A stretch of DNA of 5,018 nt from an uncultured Verrucomicrobiota bacterium. Its GTDB lineage: Bacteria; Verrucomicrobiota; Verrucomicrobiia; Limisphaerales; UBA1096. Below are positions 1-4,631 of the stretch, piece after piece. A program made the translations under genes and the position numbers. Positions within the stretch are counted from its first letter, which is position 1. Each line of letters begins with the position of its first letter. The DNA is taken from positions 1 through 5,018 of the forward strand of contig CAJXAU010000163.1 of assembly GCA_913050205.1 (NCBI GenBank), written 5' to 3'. The notes below the pieces were generated by a model, which saw only the letters and a list, made by a program, of their open reading frames with translations, had not been told where the DNA came from and ran no database searches.

Positions 1-414
1 CAGATGGATTGGTGCCGCGAAAACAACTGCGGCATCGTCTGCTACAGCCCGATGGAGAGCGGCCTGCTCACCGGCAAGGTCAACCGCGAGTGGATTGATA
101 GCCTGCCGGAGAACGATTGGCGAAGGCACAAACCGGACCACCCGGTTGCCGCCCTGCTCCACCCCCCCAAGCTCGAGCCGTTCCTGTTGCTGGTTGAGCA
201 ACTCAAGGCGATCGCCGAGCCAAGCGGACATACCGTGTCACAATTGGCTGTCGCTTGGGCACTTCGCCGTCCGGAGGTCACCTCCGCGATCGTCGGCGCT
301 CGACGAAAAGGTCAGATTGCCGAGACCGTCCGCGCCGCCGAATGGTCGCTTGGCCAAGCGGAACTCGATGCCGTCGCCGTCGCGCTAGACACCTTTCAAC
401 AGGCCACCGCCTGA
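1..414 (+). CDS. Aldo/keto reductase, C-terminal part (5' end outside window)
   Basis: This is the C-terminal 137 residues of an NAD(P)H-dependent aldo/keto reductase. Such enzymes are cytosolic TIM-barrel proteins that reduce aldehydes and ketones; the substrate cannot be told from sequence. The frame is open to the left edge, so the ATG at position 4 is probably internal. Visible family motifs are CRENNCGIVCYSPMESGLLTGK near the left edge (the family's CR..gI.v..YSPL..GlLTGK strand and loop), LAVAWALRRPEVTSAIVGAR, and the following KGQIAE, which matches the loop that binds the cofactor's adenosine phosphate. The catalytic Asp/Tyr/Lys/His residues lie upstream, outside the window. The last helix, WSLGQAELDAV, contains a perfect copy of the 14-bp palindrome described below. 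It has no evident link to the flotillin cluster and is separated from it by a terminator-like hairpin. The family is certain, the subfamily (general YhdN/Tas-like) is not. Confidence 0.93.
   Translation, partial: QMDWCRENNCGIVCYSPMESGLLTGKVNREWIDSLPENDWRRHKPDHPVAALLHPPKLEPFLLLVEQLKAIAEPSGHTVSQLAVAWALRRPEVTSAIVGARRKGQIAETVRAAEWSLGQAELDAVAVALDTFQQATA
347..360. repeat. Perfect copy of 14-bp palindrome CGCTTGGCCAAGCG (copy 1)
   Basis: A self-complementary 14-mer inside the aldo/keto reductase gene. It is read as tCG-CTT-GGC-CAA-GCG and encodes SLGQA in the final helix region. It is identical to the copies at 418-431 and 4228-4241. Confidence 0.9.
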
Positions 415-417
415 CCG

Positions 418-431
418 CGCTTGGCCAAGCG
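418..431. repeat. Perfect copy of 14-bp palindrome CGCTTGGCCAAGCG (copy 2, intergenic)
   Basis: Lies 3 nt after the aldo/keto reductase stop codon, in the only true intergenic gap of the window. As RNA it could fold into a 5-bp stem with a GGCC loop, but no T-run follows, so it is not itself a classical terminator. Being outside a gene, this copy shows that coding constraint does not explain the motif. Confidence 0.9.
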
Positions 432-437
432 TGAGCA

Positions 438-465
438 AATTGTGACAAATATAGTCATTGCAATT
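438..465. promoter_or_regulatory. Imperfect dyad upstream of nfeD, possible operator or RNA stem
   Basis: The left arm AATTGTGAC (438-446) pairs with the right arm GTCA-ttg-CAATT (454-465) with all nine positions matching, apart from a 3-nt bulge in the right arm. The loop is AAATATA. It sits just upstream of the nfeD-floA cluster and could be a regulator-binding site or a 5' RNA structure. No known regulator consensus is recognised. Confidence 0.35.
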
Positions 466-486
466 CAGCCCTTTCGGGCTTATTTT
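458..486 (+). promoter_or_regulatory. Candidate sigma70-type promoter for the nfeD-floA cluster
   Basis: TTGCAA (458-463) and TATTTT (481-486) are separated by exactly 17 nt; each matches the -35 and -10 consensus at four of six positions. Transcription would start around 493, next to the GTG at 494, giving a leaderless message. That would fit the lack of any Shine-Dalgarno sequence there. The match is weak and the spacer overlaps a hairpin, so this is only a candidate. Confidence 0.25.
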
Positions 487-488
487 CT
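467..488 (+). terminator. Terminator-like hairpin after the aldo/keto reductase gene
   Basis: The stem AGCCC (467-471) and GGGCT (476-480) enclose the loop TTTC and are followed by the T-rich TATTTTCT. This has the layout of a short intrinsic terminator for the aldo/keto reductase transcript, 52 nt after its stop codon. The stem is only 5 bp, so it may be weak. It would fall inside nfeD if translation began at the TTG at 458, which is one reason to prefer a later start. Confidence 0.4.
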
Positions 489-493
489 CTGAA

Positions 494-943
494 GTGACTC
501 TCGCCGTTACACTGCTGATTTTCGGATTGATACTCCTATTTGCAGAGATTCTTTTACCAGGAATGGTGCTGGGTGCTTTGGCCCTGTTATCGATAGGCGG
601 CTCCGTGGCTGCCGCCTACATGAACACAGATTATGGTCACGTTTTTCTGGTCATCGCCCTTACGGCTGTCATCGGATTCACCCTGTGGTTTGTCCTCATA
701 TTCCCAAAAACACGATTCGCTAAAAAGCTCGCCAGCCCTACTGCTGTGGGTGATCTCAACATCGACCACTCATTGCTACTGGAGCAACAGGGGGAGGCCT
801 ACACCGACCTTCGCCCTTCCGGTAAGGCGAACATAAAAGACCAGAGATTCGACGTGGTCACCGAGGGGGTGTTTTTGGAAAAAGGCGACCCTGTTCAAGT
901 TGTCGCAGTCGAAGGTCAACGTATCGTCGTTCGTAAGATTTGA
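494..943 (+). CDS. NfeD-family membrane protein (short, FloA-partner type)
   Basis: Short NfeD-like membrane protein. Such proteins are encoded beside SPFH/flotillin genes and are thought to help form or stabilise flotillin membrane domains. From the GTG at 494 it has 149 residues. Hydrophobic segments begin at once (about residues 2-20, 23-43 and 49-70; AE-LLPG between the first two is typical). A soluble C-terminal OB-fold domain follows, with GEAYTDLRPSGKANI, DVVTEGVFLEKGD and VVAVEGQRIVVRK, all hallmarks of NfeD C-terminal domains. The frame is open up to a TAG at 452, so a TTG at 458 would add 12 residues. That extension would overlap the dyad and hairpin, and neither start has a Shine-Dalgarno sequence, so the start is unsettled. 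There is no serine-protease domain as in long NfeD proteins. It is followed after 17 nt by floA. Its DNA is noticeably more AT-rich than its flanks. Confidence 0.88.
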   Translation: MTLAVTLLIFGLILLFAEILLPGMVLGALALLSIGGSVAAAYMNTDYGHVFLVIALTAVIGFTLWFVLIFPKTRFAKKLASPTAVGDLNIDHSLLLEQQGEAYTDLRPSGKANIKDQRFDVVTEGVFLEKGDPVQVVAVEGQRIVVRKI

Positions 944-960
944 TTTAAACTAAACATAAC

Positions 961-2013
961 ATGACACAGCAAATAATAGCACAAGTAAACCAGTTATCAT
1001 GGATTTTATACGGAGTGATAGCTCTGGTCGCCCTGATTGCTTTCTTAATTGTATTCAACTTCGGTTGGACTTGGATACGTGCCCTTGTCTCCGGAGCCCC
1101 AGTCAAGTTTATCGACCTGATTGCACTGAGACTTCGCGGTGTACCAATCGGGCTGGTGGTGAACGAACGCATCACCGCAGTTAAATCCGGCGTGCCGGTT
1201 TCCACTGACGGTTTATCCGCGCATCATCTTGCAGGCGGTAGCGTTAAAATGGTCATCACCGCGCTGGTCAGTGCCCATAAGGCCAATATTGAACTGTCAT
1301 TTGATCAGGCCTGTGCAATTGATCTCGCCACTAACAAAACAAGCAAAAACGTGGTTGATGCTGTTCATACCTCGGTCAACCCGCAGGTGATTGACTGTCC
1401 ACCCAACACTGGATCCAAGCGCAGCATCGACGCCGTGGCCAAGGACGGTATCGTCATTAAGGCCCGCGCCCGTGTGACGGTTCGCACGAACCTCTCGAGC
1501 TTCGTGGGCGGTGCCACTGAGGACACCATCGTTGCCCGTGTGGGCGAGGGTATCGTCTCCTCGATCGGTTCCGAACAAAGTTACAAGGACGTGCTCGAGA
1601 ATCCGGATCGAATTTCCAAGACCGTGTTGTCCAAAGGACTCGACAGCAACACCGCGTTTGAAATCCTCTCGATTGATATCGCAGACGTCGATGTCGGCGA
1701 AAACGTCGGCGCGAAATTGCAGGCGGAACAGGCCGAGTCGAACAAACTCGTGGCTCAGGCCCAAGCGGAAGTCCGCCGTGCAGCTGCGGTCGCGCAGGAG
1801 CAGGAAATGATCGCCCGCGTGGCAGAGATGAAAGCGAAGGTCGTTGAGGCCGAAGCACAGGTGCCGCTCGCCATGGCCGAAGCTTTCCGAGATGGCAACC
1901 TCGGTATCATGGACTATTACCGCATGAAGAACCTTGCTGCCGACACCGACATGCGCAGCAAGATTGCCGGTGGCGAAGACAACGCCAGTACGCCCGGCAA
2001 ATCCAAAGACTAA
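961..2013 (+). CDS. floA: Flotillin-like protein FloA (UPF0365, SPFH family)
   Basis: A bacterial flotillin: a membrane-anchored scaffold that oligomerises and organises fluid or raft-like membrane regions, influencing signalling, secretion and cell-wall work. It has 350 residues; Bacillus FloA is about 330. One hydrophobic anchor lies at about residues 14-36. An SPFH/PHB domain follows (about 40-250), containing AHHLAGG, SAHKANIELSF, TVLSKGLDSNTAFEILSIDIADVDVG and IVARVGEGIVSSIGS. An Ala/Glu-rich coiled coil spans about 252-309, ending in KAKVVEAEAQVPLAMAEAFR, and then GIMDYYRMKNLAADTDMR. These stretches are strongly characteristic of the FloA/YqfA family. The region at 147-160 (NTGSKRSIDAVAKD) seems several residues longer than I recall for Bacillus. 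The ATG is preceded by AT-rich TTTAAACTAAACATAAC with no Shine-Dalgarno sequence. It lies 17 nt after nfeD and 6 nt before the next gene, so co-transcription is likely. Confidence 0.96.
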   Translation: MTQQIIAQVNQLSWILYGVIALVALIAFLIVFNFGWTWIRALVSGAPVKFIDLIALRLRGVPIGLVVNERITAVKSGVPVSTDGLSAHHLAGGSVKMVITALVSAHKANIELSFDQACAIDLATNKTSKNVVDAVHTSVNPQVIDCPPNTGSKRSIDAVAKDGIVIKARARVTVRTNLSSFVGGATEDTIVARVGEGIVSSIGSEQSYKDVLENPDRISKTVLSKGLDSNTAFEILSIDIADVDVGENVGAKLQAEQAESNKLVAQAQAEVRRAAAVAQEQEMIARVAEMKAKVVEAEAQVPLAMAEAFRDGNLGIMDYYRMKNLAADTDMRSKIAGGEDNASTPGKSKD

Positions 2014-2019
2014 ACAGAC

Positions 2020-2685
2020 TTGTTTGTCCAACTGACAGATTTGGCTTTCAGCCGGCAGGAGCTACCACTCCTGCTGGCGGATCTCGATGCAGGCACACTA
2101 TTCTACGTCGTGGTGGGCCTGCTCGCCGCTGTTTCCAGTTGGATCAGCAAGCGCAAGGAAGCCGCCAAGCGCGCAGAGTTTTTGGAATCTGACGAGGAAG
2201 AATACCATTACGAACCCGAAGACGGGGAACCTCAGGCATCCACCACCTCCGGAGGTGGTTGGCTCGACAAACTCGAGTCCATGGTGGAAGAAGCTGAGGC
2301 CCGAGTCGAAAAAACTGCGAAACCAGATCTCCCTCCAATCATCGCTGCGCCGGTCCAAGAAGGGGAACAACAAGTCCCATGCCCGGAGTGTGGCGTTAGT
2401 GTATTCGAGAATCGACTGGAGTCGCACATCGAAAACGTTCATCGAAAACCACTTCCCCCTCCGGTTTTTCAGGATCGCCCGCTCGAGGAACAATTGCAGC
2501 CCAAAAAGCCCGCTCCGCTTGGCCGGCAGAATCCGTCGCCGGTGTACAGTTCACCGATTTACAGCGCCAACATCGGCCAACAGATTGCCAACGACCTGAA
2601 TGCCGCAAGGCAGGGCGTGGTCGCCTCCATCATCCTCAATCCGCCCAAGGCGCTCGAGGATCCCGCGCAGACCACCCGCTACTGA
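2020..2685 (+). CDS. FloA-linked single-pass membrane protein with C2H2-type zinc-binding motif, function unknown
   Basis: I do not recognise a named family. From the TTG at 2020 it has 221 residues; a second TTG at 2041 would remove seven, and neither has a clear Shine-Dalgarno sequence. Visible layout: a short N-terminus; one membrane segment at about 27-42, followed by a basic stop-transfer run (SKRKEAAKR); a very acidic patch at 56-70; a Ser/Gly linker at 74-80; a short amphipathic, charged helix at 81-100; a zinc-finger-like motif with C121, C124, H136 and H141 (C-x2-C-x11-H-x4-H); a Pro-rich linker at 143-180; and a C-terminal helix ending ARQGVVASIILNPPKALE (196-213). It starts 6 nt after floA, so it is probably co-transcribed and may act at FloA membrane domains as an adaptor with a cytoplasmic finger. 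The C-terminal tail resembles a short conserved tail I associate with planctomycete and verrucomicrobial hypothetical proteins; this is from memory only. Confidence 0.75.
   Translation: MFVQLTDLAFSRQELPLLLADLDAGTLFYVVVGLLAAVSSWISKRKEAAKRAEFLESDEEEYHYEPEDGEPQASTTSGGGWLDKLESMVEEAEARVEKTAKPDLPPIIAAPVQEGEQQVPCPECGVSVFENRLESHIENVHRKPLPPPVFQDRPLEEQLQPKKPAPLGRQNPSPVYSSPIYSANIGQQIANDLNAARQGVVASIILNPPKALEDPAQTTRY
2242..2259. repeat. Perfect 18-bp palindrome in the FloA-linked gene
   Basis: ACCACCTCCGGAGGTGGT is exactly self-complementary over 18 bp. It encodes TTSGGG in the flexible linker between the acidic patch and the charged helix. About 0.02 such palindromes would be expected by chance in a window this size. 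It is unrelated in sequence to the CGCTTGGCCAAGCG motif. Confidence 0.7.
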
Positions 2686-2688
2686 TCG

Positions 2689-3543
2689 TTATCCCGCTTG
2701 GCATTGCGGACAGAAAAACGTCCCGCGCTTGGCCTGCTCCACACGTTCAATTTTGTTACCGCAAGCTGGGCACGCTTCCCCTTCCCTTCCGTACACCCGA
2801 AATCTTTCGCGTGACTGATGCGCTTGGCCAGGCGTACTGCCGAAGTAAAACAGTCCGTCGCTTTTTCCTTCGCCCGCAAAGTTCAGTTTCAATTTTGAGC
2901 CAAGCTCGATCTGCTTTTGCAGCGTAACTCGAATGGCCTGATGAAGCGCCTTCACCTTGGCCAAGCGCAATTCGGATGCCGCCGAAAACGGCGACACTCT
3001 GGCTCGATGAAGCACCTCACAGGCATAAATGTTGCCAAGGCCGGCGATGTGTTGTTGATCCATGAGCCGAATCTTTACCGCTTGGCTCGTTCGAGAGAAT
3101 GCGTCCATCAATTTCGGGATCGTAAATTCGCCCGACAGCGCATCCACCCCCAATTGATCAAGTGAATCGGTTTTCAATGTCACCCGCCCAAACGAACGGG
3201 GATCCCTGAAAACCAACCGCTTCCGCCCCAATCCGAACACCGCTGCCGTGTGCCCCGGAAGTGGGCAGTCTGAATCCTGCACAAACAACCTCCCGGTCAT
3301 TCCAAGGTGAATGGTCAACGGGAACGTCTTGCGCGACCGAGCCTTCGCCAAGTCCAGCCACAGGAATTTGCCTTGTCGGCCGACACCCTTGATGGAACAT
3401 CCGGCAACTCCCCCCTGCAGTTGTCGCGGTGTCTCAGGCCGCACCACACGTGGTTTCAAAACCTGAAAACCAGTAACCCGTTTGCCGACCAATAACGGCT
3501 CCAGATGGCAGCGCAGCACCTCGACCTCCGGCAGCTCAGGCAT
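2689..3543 (-). CDS. mutM: Formamidopyrimidine-DNA glycosylase (Fpg/MutM)
   Basis: Bifunctional base-excision repair enzyme: it removes 8-oxoguanine and ring-opened purines and cuts the abasic site by beta/delta elimination. It has 284 residues, against about 270 for E. coli. The N-terminus MPELPEVE gives the catalytic Pro2 (Schiff base) and Glu3. Lys59 in GRQGKF matches the family's essential Lys57. Met82 (HLGMTG) with Arg116 and Phe118 (DPRSFG) match the intercalating triad. DQQHIAGLGNIYACEVL (162-178) holds Asn171 of the helix-two-turn-helix. The C-terminal zinc finger has C258, C261, C278 and C281, with Arg273 in KRGTFFC. A loop around 66-75 looks about six residues longer than in E. coli. 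The ATG overlaps the end of the yraN-like gene by 8 nt and lacks a Shine-Dalgarno sequence, suggesting translational coupling. Its stop lies 3 nt from the convergent gene's stop. It is last in the minus-strand operon. Confidence 0.97.
   Translation of the reverse strand: MPELPEVEVLRCHLEPLLVGKRVTGFQVLKPRVVRPETPRQLQGGVAGCSIKGVGRQGKFLWLDLAKARSRKTFPLTIHLGMTGRLFVQDSDCPLPGHTAAVFGLGRKRLVFRDPRSFGRVTLKTDSLDQLGVDALSGEFTIPKLMDAFSRTSQAVKIRLMDQQHIAGLGNIYACEVLHRARVSPFSAASELRLAKVKALHQAIRVTLQKQIELGSKLKLNFAGEGKSDGLFYFGSTPGQAHQSRERFRVYGREGEACPACGNKIERVEQAKRGTFFCPQCQAG
2821..2834. repeat. One-mismatch copy of the 14-bp palindrome (within mutM)
   Basis: CGCTTGGCCAGGCG, one change from CGCTTGGCCAAGCG. On the mutM strand it reads CCT-GGC-CAA-GCG, encoding PGQA (residues 238-241) just before the conserved region leading to the zinc finger. 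Confidence 0.75.
2954..2967. repeat. Two-mismatch copy of the 14-bp palindrome (within mutM)
   Basis: ACCTTGGCCAAGCG retains the 10-bp core CTTGGCCAAG and the right arm. On the mutM strand it is read in another phase (CGC-TTG-GCC-AAG, encoding RLAK), so ordinary codon choice could partly explain it. Confidence 0.55.
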
Positions 3544-3958
3544 GGCGCTTGGCTTTCGTCAGCGGAAAGGCGTTCGGGATGTGTCGCACCTCGTTGACCT
3601 CGCCATCAACGAGCAGTACTTCCACGATATCGAATCGAAATTTCACATTCGGGTCGCGCAGTTGTCGGACATACTCACGGGCGGCCTTGCTCAGCAACGA
3701 CCGTTTGCGTTGATTCACTGCCGCAGCGGGTCGCGTCCAACCACCTTCCGTGCGCGCCTTCACCTCCACGAAAACAAGGCAGTCGCCATCCCGAAAAACG
3801 AGGTCAATCTCACTGTCTTTGGTTTTGAAATTTGCCACCAAAAACTTCAATCCGGCCGATTTAAGGTGGTGTTTGGCTGCCGCTTCACCCAACCGGCCGC
3901 GACGCAAATGCTCCGGTTCCCTCTTCCCTCCAAACATCTTTTTGATGAACTGAAACAT
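3536..3958 (-). CDS. YraN/UPF0102 family protein (putative nuclease fold)
   Basis: Small protein of the YraN (UPF0102) family, 140 residues, close to the usual 115-140. The family has a PD-(D/E)xK nuclease-like fold and is widely encoded next to rnhB; its cellular role is not established. Visible motifs are RRGRLGEAAAKHHL (19-32, with the family's Gly and Glu25), the DSEIDLVF strand (48-55, Asp52), the FVEVKAR strand (63-69, Glu65 and Lys67, the E-x-K part of the putative active site) and KFRFDIVEV (106-114). The usual GEID reads SEID here. The family's N-terminus is extended by about 18 residues (MFQFIKKMFGGKREPEH, basic). The start at 3958 is supported by a TGAGGG ribosome site 6 nt upstream. 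It lies 17 nt after rnhB and overlaps the start of mutM by 8 nt, placing it in a genome-maintenance operon. Confidence 0.92.
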   Translation of the reverse strand: MFQFIKKMFGGKREPEHLRRGRLGEAAAKHHLKSAGLKFLVANFKTKDSEIDLVFRDGDCLVFVEVKARTEGGWTRPAAAVNQRKRSLLSKAAREYVRQLRDPNVKFRFDIVEVLLVDGEVNEVRHIPNAFPLTKAKRHA

Positions 3959-3964
3959 GCCTGT

Positions 3965-3970
3965 CCCTCA
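3965..3970 (-). promoter_or_regulatory. Ribosome binding site of the yraN-like gene
   Basis: TGAGGG on the minus strand, 6 nt before the ATG at 3958, in the short gap after rnhB. It is the only clear Shine-Dalgarno sequence I find at a gene start in this window, and it fixes this start. Confidence 0.6.
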
Positions 3971-3975
3971 TTGAA

Positions 3976-4629
3976 TCAAAACAGATTCAGCTCTGTCTGC
4001 GGTTCCGGCTTGATTGGGGCGAAGCTGTGGCGGTGTACCGGACACGGCCCCAATTTGGCCAAGGCGTCCAGATGCTCGCGGGTGCCGTAGCCTTTGTGCG
4101 ACGCAAACCCGTAACCGGGGAACTCACGATCAAACTTCTCCATCATCCGGTCTCGAGTGACCTTGGCAAAAATACTTGCCGCGCCGATGGAGTAGCTGAG
4201 TGAGTCGCCCTTGACGATTGCGGTTTGCGCTTGGCCAAGCGACGGAACCGGGCGCCCATCGACCAGCAAATGATCCGGCGCCTGGCCAAGCGCTGCCAAG
4301 GCCTCACGCATCGCCTTGTGGGTGGCCTGCAAAATGTTGATCCGGTCGATCTCTGCCGGCTCGATCACCGACAATCCGAACTCCACGCCATCAAATTCAT
4401 TCAAGGCTTCAAATAATGTTGCCCGTTTTTTCGCGCTGAGTTTTTTGGAATCGTTGACATCGCACAGCGGCTCCGGCAACCCCGTCTCGATCGCCTCGAC
4501 AGAAAACACAGCGGCGGCCGCCACGACCGGCCCTGCCAGCGGGCCCCGGCCGACTTCGTCCACCCCGGCAATTCGCTGGCAGCCCTTGGCCAGCCACTCC
4601 CGTTCGCGGGTGAAACGATCCGGCTCCAT
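3976..4629 (-). CDS. rnhB: Ribonuclease HII
   Basis: RNase HII cuts RNA in RNA-DNA hybrids and starts removal of single ribonucleotides misincorporated into DNA. It has 217 residues, a normal length. Motifs in order: AGVDEVGRGPLAGPVV with catalytic Asp24 and Glu25; NDSKKLSAKKR (59-69); LLVDG with Asp124; VKGDSLSYSIGAASIFAKVTRD with Asp142; then YGFASHKGYGT and CPVHRHSFAPI. All four catalytic acids of the family are present. The frame is open upstream to about 4905, but that part overlaps the FAD-oxidase gene in another frame; the ATG at 4629, 2 nt after that gene's stop, gives the proper N-terminus. No strong Shine-Dalgarno sequence is seen, so translation may be coupled. The C-terminus ends QTELNLF, which resembles a beta-clamp binding peptide. 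Two copies of the 14-bp palindrome fall in the loops just before Asp124 and Asp142. Confidence 0.97.
   Translation of the reverse strand: MEPDRFTREREWLAKGCQRIAGVDEVGRGPLAGPVVAAAAVFSVEAIETGLPEPLCDVNDSKKLSAKKRATLFEALNEFDGVEFGLSVIEPAEIDRINILQATHKAMREALAALGQAPDHLLVDGRPVPSLGQAQTAIVKGDSLSYSIGAASIFAKVTRDRMMEKFDREFPGYGFASHKGYGTREHLDALAKLGPCPVHRHSFAPIKPEPQTELNLF
4228..4241. repeat. Perfect copy of 14-bp palindrome CGCTTGGCCAAGCG (copy 3, within rnhB)
   Basis: Third perfect copy. On the rnhB strand it reads tCG-CTT-GGC-CAA-GCG and encodes SLGQA (residues 130-134), in the variable loop between the Asp124 and Asp142 active-site motifs. It has the same codon phase as the copy in the aldo/keto reductase. 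Confidence 0.9.
4279..4292. repeat. One-mismatch copy of the 14-bp palindrome (within rnhB)
   Basis: CGCCTGGCCAAGCG, one change from the perfect motif. On the rnhB strand it encodes ALGQA (residues 113-117), just before LLVDG. It lies only 37 bp from the perfect copy at 4228-4241, and both have the same codon phase. Confidence 0.75.
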
Positions 4630-4631
4630 GG

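Noticed and set aside
347..431. NF-I/CTF-type binding site (TTGGC-N5-GCCAA)
   Set aside because: The core TTGGCCAA lacks the 5-nt spacer and that factor is eukaryotic; the resemblance comes from the palindrome.
450..455. TATAGT as a -10 box for nfeD
   Set aside because: No plausible -35 lies 16-18 nt upstream; the positions fall on the palindrome AAGCGT/CAAGCG.
1297..2031. Long minus-strand open frame (244 codons) opposite floA
   Set aside because: It mirrors a highly conserved floA region, is rich in His/Gly/Arg without any recognisable motif, and has no upstream signals; it is an antisense shadow.
2251..2283. Internal translation start in the FloA-linked gene using GGAGGT and the ATG at 2281
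   Set aside because: The spacing of over 20 nt is too long for a ribosome site, and the GGAGGT is explained by Gly codons in the linker.
3482..4090. Plus-strand open frame (202 codons) opposite mutM, yraN and rnhB
   Set aside because: It runs across three well-supported minus-strand genes and shows no family motifs.
219..4292. CRISPR array or tandem repeat
   Set aside because: The palindrome copies are irregularly spaced by tens to thousands of bases, lie inside unrelated genes and have no conserved spacer length.
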